From Sva-07 sp963717385 (GTDB lineage Bacteria; Actinomycetota; Acidimicrobiia; Acidimicrobiales; Ilumatobacteraceae), in assembly GCA_963717385.1 (NCBI GenBank), contig CAVQWE010000004.1:52281-116280 (forward strand): a stretch of 64,000 nt of DNA, in the 5' to 3' direction. The notes beneath the pieces are model-generated. The model worked only from the letters and a program-made list of their open reading frames with translations. It had not been told where the DNA came from and did no database searches. Positions 27,582-35,074 of the stretch are shown piece by piece. The stretch's first letter is position 1, and every line of letters begins with the position of its first letter. The position numbers and the translations under genes are program-made.

Positions 27582-28420
27582 AGATCGCGTGGCTCGCCGT
27601 CGGCCCACGGCGATCCGTACACGATCAGGTCGTCGAACCCCAGCGCGGTCGCGCGTCCGGCGGCGTCGAGGTAGCTGCCCACACTTGCCGTCGGGAGCAC
27701 CCGACCGAAGCCGAGCAACACCGATCGCCGAATGCTCGCTGGATCGCGGCCCTGCCTGTCACACGCCTCGGCGAAGCCCTCGACCTGACGGCCGAGGAGC
27801 TGCCAGAAGTCGTCGCCTTCGATGTCGGCGGTCCCGGGCCCGCCGTACGTGTTCCAGGTGTCGGCATGGGCCGCTGCCAGCGCGAGCGATCGTGGGCCGT
27901 GACCGGCGAGGAGCAGCTCGGGCCTCCCGACGCCTTCGGGTTGCGCCGTCGTCTCGAGCCCACCGAACGCCATCACGTCACCCTGCCAGTCGGTTGCACC
28001 GTCGAGTACCGACAGGTATCCCCGAACCACATCGGCGAACCGGGTCGAGAGCTCACCGATGGATTCACGGACGCCGCGATCGGCCTCGGCACAGAACGGC
28101 GCCCCCATGCCGAGACCAAGGACGAGTCGACCGGCGCTGACGTCTTGCGTTGTCATCGCGACCCGGGCCAACGACACCGGGGAACGGAACGCCGACGAGG
28201 CGACCAGCGTTCCCAACATGATCTGATCCGTGACCGACGCGGCGGCCGTGAGCGTCGTGAACGCCTCACCCAACCACGACCCCGGGAACGTCGGATGGGT
28301 GAGATGATCCGCCGTGTACACGACGTCGTACCCCACCTCCTCCGCCCACCGGTACCCACGCGCCTGCGCACTCCAGGGCCCCACGGGCGGCAGGATCAGA
28401 CCCAGACGGCTGAGACTCAT
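27545..28420 (-). CDS. LLM-class F420-dependent oxidoreductase
   Basis: A 291-residue luciferase-like TIM-barrel enzyme. Family signs: LGLILPPVGPWSAQARGYRWAEEVGYDVVYTADH at the start, then TTLTAAASVTDQIMLGTLV, AGRLVLGLGMG and RPELLLAGHGPRSLALAAAHADTWNTYG. It would use reduced F420 or FMN on a small substrate. ATG 28420 gives the standard start; upstream in-frame codons lack protein-like content. The enzyme's substrate is not deducible. Confidence 0.87.
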   Translation of the reverse strand: MSLSRLGLILPPVGPWSAQARGYRWAEEVGYDVVYTADHLTHPTFPGSWLGEAFTTLTAAASVTDQIMLGTLVASSAFRSPVSLARVAMTTQDVSAGRLVLGLGMGAPFCAEADRGVRESIGELSTRFADVVRGYLSVLDGATDWQGDVMAFGGLETTAQPEGVGRPELLLAGHGPRSLALAAAHADTWNTYGGPGTADIEGDDFWQLLGRQVEGFAEACDRQGRDPASIRRSVLLGFGRVLPTASVGSYLDAAGRATALGFDDLIVYGSPWADGEPRDLHVHEQALAQLR

Positions 28421-28629
28421 GGATGTATGTTGCCATGCCTCTGGAGCAGGGTTGTCGGGTGCACGAGCCAGGCGGTCCACCCCAACCGCCACGGCCCGCG
28501 AGCGTCGATCGTTGAGATCGGCGTCGCGGCGACCGCTCCATCTGCCGACGTGCGGGCACGCACGTTCAGCTTCACCGAAGCGTCGTGTCCTGTGCTGGGT
28601 GACGTCGTGGACTCCTGTCGAGGATGTGG

Positions 28630-29154
28630 TCAGTCCTCGACGGTGAACTCGGCGAACATGCCGTGGGCGATGTGGGGTGGGCCGCCTGCTACGTCGGGTG
28701 GGCCGCCGTCGGACTGGGCGACAGCCGCGAGGTACTCGTCGGGGTCGGCGCCGGTCGGGATCACACAGAGCACGCCGTAGCGACCTGGTTCGTCGAAGCT
28801 CCCGTCGCCGACGGCAGCGATCATGTCACCATCGGGCACGGCGAGCAGCACGGCGGCGGGTTCGGGGCCGACGAGGCCGAGCAGTTCATCGGGTGGGAGC
28901 GCCACGAGTTCCTCGATCGGCCGCGTCTCGTCGTCGGCGATCCGGAACGCGACCAGCTCGTGGATCTCGGTCCTCGATTCGTTTCGCAACTCGAACTGGT
29001 CGCCGGCCGACATCGTCTCCGGGATCCCAGCGAACGAATAGTCAGTTGCCGTCACGGTATGGGTCTGCTCGTCGCTTCCGCAGCCAGCGGTCGCCCCGGC
29101 CACCGCGCCCACGGTCAGCACGAACGCCACGCTGCGCCCAGTCACGCCTCTCAT
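28630..29154 (-). CDS. Secreted cupredoxin-like lipoprotein
   Basis: A 174-residue exported protein with lipobox GATAGC at the end of the signal (Cys about residue 25). The mature domain resembles a plastocyanin-type fold: THTVTATDYSFAGIPETM, ligand His in EIHELVAFRI, then YGVLCVIPTG with the Cys and PHIAHGMFAEF with His and Met. The H...C...H...M set suggests a type-1 copper site with an unusually long loop between Cys and His. The start overlaps the cupin stop by 4 bp. An electron carrier at the membrane face is likely. Confidence 0.75.
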   Translation of the reverse strand: MRGVTGRSVAFVLTVGAVAGATAGCGSDEQTHTVTATDYSFAGIPETMSAGDQFELRNESRTEIHELVAFRIADDETRPIEELVALPPDELLGLVGPEPAAVLLAVPDGDMIAAVGDGSFDEPGRYGVLCVIPTGADPDEYLAAVAQSDGGPPDVAGGPPHIAHGMFAEFTVED

Positions 29155-29651
29155 GGGGTGGTCCCGTCGTCGAAGGGCGCCGGTGGCGGGCCGAGGACCT
29201 CGATCGAGAACTCGGCGCAGACGGCGGCGACATGAGCGCCATCGATCTCCTCGGGCTCGGGCAGTACCGGTGCATCGGCGGGCCGCCCGAGTGCTGCGAC
29301 GAAACGTTCGAATTGGGCGGGGGTGGTGACCTGGAGGACACGGGCGGTTTCGGACCGGATCTGGAAGGTGTGTGGACGACCGCGCGGCAACCACACCGTG
29401 GCGCCGGTCTCGTAGACGCCCTCCGCATCGCCGCACGAGAACCAGACCTCGCCGTCGACGATGTAGAAGAGTTCGTCTTCCACGTCGTGACGGTGCAGTG
29501 GTGGTCCGAAATGCTTCGGTCCGACGAATTCCATCACCGACATCACCCCGTTGGACTCTTCGGAGGTCACCTTCGCGGTGAAGAGGTTGTTGAGAAAATG
29601 GAAGTGTTCGCCGTCGTTGCGGGCGACGAGGACCGGGCTCTGTGCTGTCAT
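29151..29651 (-). CDS. Cupin-domain protein
   Basis: A 166-residue single cupin. The metal motif is PPLHRHDVEDELFYIVDGEVWF, with the H-x-H and Glu ligands, and the second motif is LPRGRPHTFQI with the last His. Length and pattern suit a small dioxygenase, isomerase or sensor; the reaction is not predictable. First gene of a two-gene operon with the copper lipoprotein, transcribed divergently from the LuxR-type regulator, which may control it. Confidence 0.83.
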   Translation of the reverse strand: MTAQSPVLVARNDGEHFHFLNNLFTAKVTSEESNGVMSVMEFVGPKHFGPPLHRHDVEDELFYIVDGEVWFSCGDAEGVYETGATVWLPRGRPHTFQIRSETARVLQVTTPAQFERFVAALGRPADAPVLPEPEEIDGAHVAAVCAEFSIEVLGPPPAPFDDGTTP

Positions 29652-29781
29652 GAGAGCGAACCTACGGATCGGCGCCGGCGGCGTGAATCCCGTCATCGAG
29701 GCGCAGCGTCCCGCAGCTGCGGGGTGGGACCCCCTCAAGCGTGGGATTCCGTCGCCGTCCCCAGGTCATTACTCTTCACCC

Positions 29782-30843
29782 ATGGGAATCGTCGCGTTCG
29801 CCACCGCCCGCGACTCGTTGTTGGCAGCGGCAGACGACGCAACGCTGACCGGCGAAGCGGCATGTTCGGTCGTCGCCAGGGCGATCAGCAAGGTTGCCCG
29901 GTGCGATGCCGTTGCGCTCATGAGCACCGACCCCGAGACACATCTGCCAGCGGGCGGAGTGGTTGCCGGTTTCGAGCCGTCGGCATGCGTTCCGTTCTGG
30001 GACAACGAACTGCTCGATCCCGACTTCAACAAGTTCAACGATCTCGCCCGGCGAATCGAACCGGTCGCGACGCTCTCTGACGCAACCGATGGCGAATTCG
30101 CTCGCAGTCCGCGCTTCCAGAAGCTGTACTCCTCTTTCGGGGCAAGCGATGAGCTGCGTGTGGCGTTCATGGCCGGTGCCACCTGCCTCGCCATCGGCGC
30201 ATTCGTCCGCACTGACGGCGAGGAGTACTCACCCACCGAAGTTCGTGACGTCACTGCGCTGCTGAAGCCGGCAAGCGTGGTGCTGCGACGAGCACTGCAT
30301 CAAGCCGACAGTGCAGCGACGCGAGTCCCAGCGGTGCTGATCGTGGACGGCAAGGGCGCCTTGGTGTCCGCGACGGGCGGCGCAGCGGCGCAGCTCGACG
30401 ACCTGCGAATCGACATCGACACCGACATTCCCGGCACGATTCTGATCGCTGCGTCGAAGGCCCGGCGCCCGGGCGTCGACCGTGTCACCACCCGCCTACG
30501 AGGTCGCAGCGGGTGCTGGGTCCGCGTGCACGCGGCCGCGCTCGACGGTGATGCGGGTCACGTCGCCATCACCATCGATCGGGCAACCGCCAGCGATCTC
30601 GTCCCCTTGCTGCTGTCGTCGTACGGGCTCTCCAGCCGCGAGACCGAGATCGTGCTCGCACTGTGCCGCGGGCTCAGCACCAAGGAAGTCGCGTTCGAAC
30701 TCGGCATCTCGTCACACACCGTCCGCGATCACCTCAAGGTCGTCTTCACCAAAGCAGAGGTCAACAGTCGCGGCGAACTCGTCGCCCGACTGTTCACCGA
30801 ACAGGTCCTCGAGCAGTTCGAAGAAGCCGTGATCCAGCTCTGA
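29782..30843 (+). CDS. LuxR-type transcriptional regulator with GAF-like sensor region
   Basis: A 353-residue regulator. The C-terminal 60 residues are a classical LuxR helix-turn-helix: GLSSRETEIVLALCRGLSTKEVAFELGISSHTVRDHLKVVFTKAEVNSRGELVARLF. The first 170 residues have the alternating helix/strand pattern of a GAF-like sensor (VARAISKVARCDAVALMST), and residues 170-280 could be a second sensory fold with VPAVLIVDGKGALVSATGG, PAS-like. No receiver or kinase domain is present. Divergent from the cupin/cupredoxin operon, a plausible target. Confidence 0.87.
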   Translation: MGIVAFATARDSLLAAADDATLTGEAACSVVARAISKVARCDAVALMSTDPETHLPAGGVVAGFEPSACVPFWDNELLDPDFNKFNDLARRIEPVATLSDATDGEFARSPRFQKLYSSFGASDELRVAFMAGATCLAIGAFVRTDGEEYSPTEVRDVTALLKPASVVLRRALHQADSAATRVPAVLIVDGKGALVSATGGAAAQLDDLRIDIDTDIPGTILIAASKARRPGVDRVTTRLRGRSGCWVRVHAAALDGDAGHVAITIDRATASDLVPLLLSSYGLSSRETEIVLALCRGLSTKEVAFELGISSHTVRDHLKVVFTKAEVNSRGELVARLFTEQVLEQFEEAVIQL

Positions 30844-31020
30844 AAGCGAGTTCCCTCGACCACGACGGGCCTCGATCCTCGCCAACGCTCGGCCGCATAC
30901 CACCGGATCGCCGTCGAGGTGGGCCGAGAAACCAGGAGCAACGTTCGTCGCCGAGCGTTGATGCCGGCGCGAACGTGCCATCCAAACCGGATGGTTTCCA
31001 CCGGTGACTGCCGACCAGCA

Positions 31021-31040
31021 ACGTTCCTTTGTCGGAACGT
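31021..31040. promoter_or_regulatory. Inverted repeat upstream of the membrane-protein/XRE pair
   Basis: ACGTTCC (31021-31027) and GGAACGT (31034-31040) are separated by 6 bases, 40 bases before the ATG at 31080. An additional CCATCC/GGATGG pair lies near 30978-30994. Such a site would suit autoregulation by the XRE regulator; not demonstrated. Confidence 0.4.
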
Positions 31041-31079
31041 GTCCATGACATATGGGCAAGGAAGCTTTACACTGACGCC

Positions 31080-31514
31080 ATGGCAGACCCGACCAGAGCC
31101 CAACAGGGCCACACCGACAGTGGCCCTCGACTGAGCGCTGAGGACAAGCGTCAGCGCAACAGCTACCTCCGAGAGTTCCTCCCCGCAATCGTGACCTTCT
31201 GGATCCTGTTGGCGATCGTGCAGAACACCGTCGACGAAACGACATCAGGGGCACGGCTCTGGGTCCTGTTGCCGGTGCTCCCGATGATCGGCGTCGCCAT
31301 CGCCCTCTACCGGGCAACCCAACGAGCAGACGAGTACGGCCGCATCGTGATGCTCGAATGCATGGCGCTGGGCTTCGGTGTGTCGATGATCGCCGCCATG
31401 GCCCTCGGGTTTCTCGGGACGATCGGCGTGGCCTGGACCTTCGGCGGTTGGCTGGTCTTCGGCGCCGGGATGACGACATGGGGACTTGCTCTCGTGGTCC
31501 GGAACCTGAACTGA
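31080..31514 (+). CDS. Four-helix membrane protein paired with an XRE regulator
   Basis: A 144-residue protein with four predicted membrane helices: FLPAIVTFWILLAIV, WVLLPVLPMIGVAIALY, MALGFGVSMIAAMALGFLG and GGWLVFGAGMTTWGLALVV. The N-terminal 30 residues are cytoplasmic and charged. It resembles small membrane proteins encoded just before YozG-like regulators in many bacteria; the function of such pairs is uncertain. The stop overlaps the regulator start (TGATG). Confidence 0.72.
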   Translation: MADPTRAQQGHTDSGPRLSAEDKRQRNSYLREFLPAIVTFWILLAIVQNTVDETTSGARLWVLLPVLPMIGVAIALYRATQRADEYGRIVMLECMALGFGVSMIAAMALGFLGTIGVAWTFGGWLVFGAGMTTWGLALVVRNLN

Positions 31515-31750
31515 TGGAGAACCGACTGAAAGAGCTCCGAGCCGTGAGCGGCTGGAGCCAGGCCCACCTCGCCGACCTGCTCGGCGTCAGCCGTCAAACC
31601 GTCAACGCACTGGAAAAGGGCCGCTACGACCCCAGCCTCCCGCTGGCGTTCCGCCTCTCCCGAGTCTTCTCCACCACCATCGAAGATCTGTTCACCCCTG
31701 ACGACGACGACCTCGGCGAAACCGGCGGCTCAGCCACGTCACCTGGCTGA
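31514..31750 (+). CDS. Small XRE/Cro-CI-type transcriptional regulator
   Basis: A 78-residue protein that is almost entirely one helix-turn-helix domain: NRLKELRAVSGWSQAHLADLLGVSRQTVNALEKGRYDPSLPLAFRLSRVF, then TTIEDLFTPD. This matches the YozG-like subgroup of short XRE regulators. Translational coupling to the membrane protein gene suggests the two form one regulated unit. Confidence 0.9.
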   Translation: MENRLKELRAVSGWSQAHLADLLGVSRQTVNALEKGRYDPSLPLAFRLSRVFSTTIEDLFTPDDDDLGETGGSATSPG

Positions 31751-31890
31751 CCCGACCGCACCTCTTCCGACACACACCACCAACGACTACGAACCAGGAT
31801 GCGATCCGGTGTGGTAGACGCCACAGTCTCGTCGGACCGGGACGCCCGTACCGCTGCGAGAATGGAGGTCCCAGCTCAAGGAGGACCGAC

Positions 31891-32694
31891 ATGGCTCTCG
31901 AAGACGAACTGACATCCCCCGCACGTCGCGATGCGACCGGCCCTGAACGCACGGATCCCACGAGCACGCACGCTCAACGTCGTCCTCTCGCCCTGCAGAC
32001 CCCGGTGACACGTGCGCTCGATGATCGTCCACCGTTGGGGCCGATCGAGCGTCTCGATCACGATGGGCTGGTGGCGAATCAGCTCCTGGAACTCAGCGCT
32101 CCACGACGGCGCTACACCATGAGTTCTCGAGCCTTGTTCGCCGTCATGGACCTGGTGTACGGCAGCGAGCGCACGCTCGAGAAGTTCCGGGTCCTCGAGC
32201 TGGTGGCACGCGTGCCGTACCAGGCGTGGGAGAGCGTGGCCTATGTGGCCATGACCCACACGTCGAAGAACCCCGACTTCGCCCGTCGCGTGTACGACCG
32301 CGCACGCATCGCCCGAGTCGAACAGGACAACGAACAGTGGCATCTGTTGATCCTCGAGGAGCTCACGCGCCATCAGCGTCGCGGGTGGCTCAAGGGTCGA
32401 ATCATTCCCCAGATCCTGGCGCTGACGTACTACCAACTGTCGTGGATCCTGTTCGTCATCCGGCCGAAATGGAGCTACCAGCTCAACGCCGACTTCGAAG
32501 ACCACGCCGCTCACGAGTACGCACGGCTCGTGCAGGATCATCCCGAATGGGAGACGACGCCGTTCGAGAGTCAGTTCCAGGACGAGTTCGGTGACTACGA
32601 CAGCTTGGCCGACATGTTCCGCCAGATCGGCTACGACGAGGCCCTGCATCGCCAGGAGAGCGAGATCATGATGACGCAGCCGCGGTACCGCTGA
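31891..32694 (+). CDS. Alternative-oxidase-like diiron membrane protein
   Basis: A 267-residue protein with the full diiron ligand set of alternative oxidases in the right order: Glu103 in VLELVARVPYQAWE (compare LE-x-VA-x-VP of AOX), Glu148 and His151 in DNEQWHLLILEEL, Glu203 in ADFEDHAAHEY, Glu250 and His253 in GYDEALHRQ. The helix between (IIPQILALTYYQLSWILFVI) is the monotopic membrane stretch. If active it would oxidise quinol and reduce oxygen to water without proton pumping. The first 75 residues are a divergent, disordered extension. AAGGAGG lies about 9 bases before the ATG. Sequence is diverged from canonical AOX, so substrate is uncertain. Confidence 0.75.
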   Translation: MALEDELTSPARRDATGPERTDPTSTHAQRRPLALQTPVTRALDDRPPLGPIERLDHDGLVANQLLELSAPRRRYTMSSRALFAVMDLVYGSERTLEKFRVLELVARVPYQAWESVAYVAMTHTSKNPDFARRVYDRARIARVEQDNEQWHLLILEELTRHQRRGWLKGRIIPQILALTYYQLSWILFVIRPKWSYQLNADFEDHAAHEYARLVQDHPEWETTPFESQFQDEFGDYDSLADMFRQIGYDEALHRQESEIMMTQPRYR

Positions 32695-32803
32695 CGGCTG
32701 TCCGCACCGATCTCGCCGTCCAGTCGAACTCAGGCAATCGCGAAGCCGTCGTCGGTGACCGGAACCACGATGAGGGCCAGGGGTGAGTGGCTCTGGTGGC
32801 TGC

Positions 32804-33757
32804 TCATCGTTCCTCCAGAACAGCGACATGGACGACCGCATCGCCCTGATTGACGAGCGGGTGTTGGATGTGGCCAATCACGACACCATCGGAGCTGGCG
32901 ATGACACGGGCCAGTCGCTGGCCGACCGAATCGTGGATGACGGCGAGTTGCTGACCTTTCGTGACGGTTTCTCCGAGCTCGACCTCGAGTCCGGCGATTC
33001 CGCTCCGACGGGCGCGAATCCAATGGCTCGACCTGCTCTCGCGTGGCGGAACGATGCATCGGTCCAACGGCGTCGGCACCATGCCGAGTTCGGCAAGGAC
33101 GCTCTGCACGCCAGTGACGCCAACACGGATCGCCTCGTTGTCGAAGCGCCATGCCTCGCCACCTTCGAACAACAGGACGGTCTTGCCTCGATCGGTCGCA
33201 GCTCTGCGGAGCGAGCCATCTCGGACCTTGGCATGCAGCATCAGCGGTGCTCCGAAGGCTTCGGCAAGTCTGCGGGTTTCCGGGTCGTCGAGGTCTGCTC
33301 TGATCTGTGGCAGGTTCGTGCGGTGATCAGAACCGGTGTGGAGGTCGATGCCGACGTCGCAACGGTCGACAATCTCGTTCATGAAGAGGTTCGCGACCCG
33401 CCCTGCCAGGGATCCTTTCGCCGAGCCGGGAAAGGACCGGTTGAGGTCGCGCCGGTCCGGGAGGTAGCGATCGCCGTTGAGGAACCCGTGGACGTTGACG
33501 ATCGGTACCGCAATGACGGAGCCGGACAGCTGCTTGGGGTTGAGTTGCTTGGCGACTCGGCGGATGATCTCGACGCCGGCGATCTCGTCACCATGCACTG
33601 CGGCACTGAGCCAGACGACGGGACCTTCGGCGGTTCCGTGGATCACCTGCACCGGCAGCGAGATCTTGGTGCCGGTGACGAGGCGGGCGATCGGCAGTTC
33701 CGTCGTGCCGCCCCGTCCCGGTTGCACGGTGAGTTCGCCGAGTTGAAAGGGGCTCAT
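32804..33757 (-). CDS. Succinylglutamate desuccinylase/aspartoacylase-family zinc hydrolase
   Basis: A 317-residue M14-like deacylase or carboxypeptidase. Zinc ligands are visible as SAAVHGDEIAG (His and Glu) and GIDLHTGSD (His); DRRDLNRSFPG is the substrate-Arg loop of the AspA/AstE family. A C-terminal beta barrel, GLEVELGETVTKGQQLAVI, ends the protein. ATG 33757 is preferred over in-frame codons further up, which encode Arg-rich noise. It is the last gene after a RimK-like ligase; such pairs may add and remove amino acids from a shared target. Confidence 0.85.
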   Translation of the reverse strand: MSPFQLGELTVQPGRGGTTELPIARLVTGTKISLPVQVIHGTAEGPVVWLSAAVHGDEIAGVEIIRRVAKQLNPKQLSGSVIAVPIVNVHGFLNGDRYLPDRRDLNRSFPGSAKGSLAGRVANLFMNEIVDRCDVGIDLHTGSDHRTNLPQIRADLDDPETRRLAEAFGAPLMLHAKVRDGSLRRAATDRGKTVLLFEGGEAWRFDNEAIRVGVTGVQSVLAELGMVPTPLDRCIVPPRESRSSHWIRARRSGIAGLEVELGETVTKGQQLAVIHDSVGQRLARVIASSDGVVIGHIQHPLVNQGDAVVHVAVLEER

Positions 33758-33774
33758 CACTGAACGTCCTTCGG

Positions 33775-34977
33775 CTAGCCGACGGGATCCACGCCGGCGA
33801 GCGGCTCGTCGGGCAGCTTGCGGATCTTCGCTCGGCGTTTGCGGCGCGTCGGAATCATGCTGCGCATCTCTTCGAGCTTGCCGAAACACGTCAAACGATC
33901 GTCGGCTTCGAGGAGACGTCTCGTGTTCGGGTTGGGGATGACCTCGGTATGCCGGTGCAGAGTGAGGACCGTGATGTCTCGGTCACGCAGACCAGAGTCG
34001 CCGATGGTTCGCCCGACGAATTCGGACCCCTCGGGAATGTGCAACTCGGCCACGCCGTAGCCGGTGCTGACGGTCAGCCGTTGACGCACGTCGAGTTCTG
34101 GGAAGGCGACTTGATTGGCGATGTGGTCGATGATCGCACCCGCGATGTCGAGACCGGTTGCATGCTCGATGCCTTCGAGTCCCGGCGACGAGTTCACCTC
34201 CATCACGAGGGGGCCGTCGTTGCCTTCGAGCATGTCGACTCCGGCGACGCGTAGCCCCATGATCTGCGCGGCGCGGACCGCGGTCCGCTCATACTCCTTG
34301 TCGAGCTCGACCGGCTCGACCGATCCGCCACGATGGACGTTCGAGCGGAACTCGTCGCCCTGGGCGGTGCGACGCATCGCTCCAACCACGCGATCGCCGA
34401 CAACGAGGGCTCTGATGTCGCGGCCCTTGCTTTCGGCGACGAATTGTTGAATGAGCACGTTCTGTTTGGTGCTCTGCAGCGTCTCGATGATCGCCTCCGC
34501 CACCCTGATGTCCGGGGCGAGGATCACACCGATCCCCTGTGTGCCCTCGAGCAGCTTGATGACAACCGGTGCCCCACCGACGAGTTCGATGGCCGGCAGC
34601 ACGTCGGCCTTGTTGCGCACGAACGACGTGGCCGGCATCCCGATCTCATGCCGGCTCAGGATCTGCGTTGCTCGCAACTTGTCACGCGAGTTCGCAATGC
34701 CGTTCGATGTGTTCGGGGTGTAGACGTCCATTTGCTCGAACTGCCGCACGACGGCGGTGCCGAAGTAGGTGATCGACGCGCCGATCCTCGGCAGAATCGC
34801 GTCGTAGTCCGACAAGTGCTTGCCACGGAACTGCATGTCCGGTTCGTCACCGGCGAGGTCGATCGCGAAGCGAAGCGTGTTCAACACCTTGCAGTCGTGG
34901 CCTCGTTCGAGCGCCGCCGCCTTGAGGCGTGCCGTGCTGTACGCAGCCGGTGAACGAGAGAGAATGGCGAGCTTCAT
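33775..34977 (-). CDS. RimK-type ATP-grasp ligase fused to a C-terminal RCK_C (TrkA-C) domain
   Basis: A 400-residue protein. Residues 1-290 are a RimK-like ATP-grasp ligase: KLAILSRSPAAYSTARLKAAA, NGIANSRDKLRATQIL, PVVIKLLEGTQGIGV, and the metal-binding end GPLVMEVNSSPGLEGIE. Residues 300-390 form an RCK_C domain (VAELHIPEGSEFVGRTIGDSGLRDRDITVLTLHR) of the type found on potassium channels and transporters. It probably attaches glutamate or a similar residue to a carboxylate under control of a bound ligand. It sits between a cation-chloride-type transporter gene and a deacylase gene on the same strand, 17 bases from the latter. Confidence 0.87.
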   Translation of the reverse strand: MKLAILSRSPAAYSTARLKAAALERGHDCKVLNTLRFAIDLAGDEPDMQFRGKHLSDYDAILPRIGASITYFGTAVVRQFEQMDVYTPNTSNGIANSRDKLRATQILSRHEIGMPATSFVRNKADVLPAIELVGGAPVVIKLLEGTQGIGVILAPDIRVAEAIIETLQSTKQNVLIQQFVAESKGRDIRALVVGDRVVGAMRRTAQGDEFRSNVHRGGSVEPVELDKEYERTAVRAAQIMGLRVAGVDMLEGNDGPLVMEVNSSPGLEGIEHATGLDIAGAIIDHIANQVAFPELDVRQRLTVSTGYGVAELHIPEGSEFVGRTIGDSGLRDRDITVLTLHRHTEVIPNPNTRRLLEADDRLTCFGKLEEMRSMIPTRRKRRAKIRKLPDEPLAGVDPVG

Positions 34978-35074
34978 GAGGTTCCTTGCTGTCATCGGGT
35001 GCTGGAGCACCTGCTTCGGACACTACGGGAGGAGCCCTCTCCGGTCTGACCACCACGGCGCGGGTGACTGCAGG

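Noticed and set aside
27572..28780. Plus-strand frame of 402 codons over the LLM oxidoreductase
   Set aside because: Shadow of the minus-strand enzyme, which has complete family motifs.
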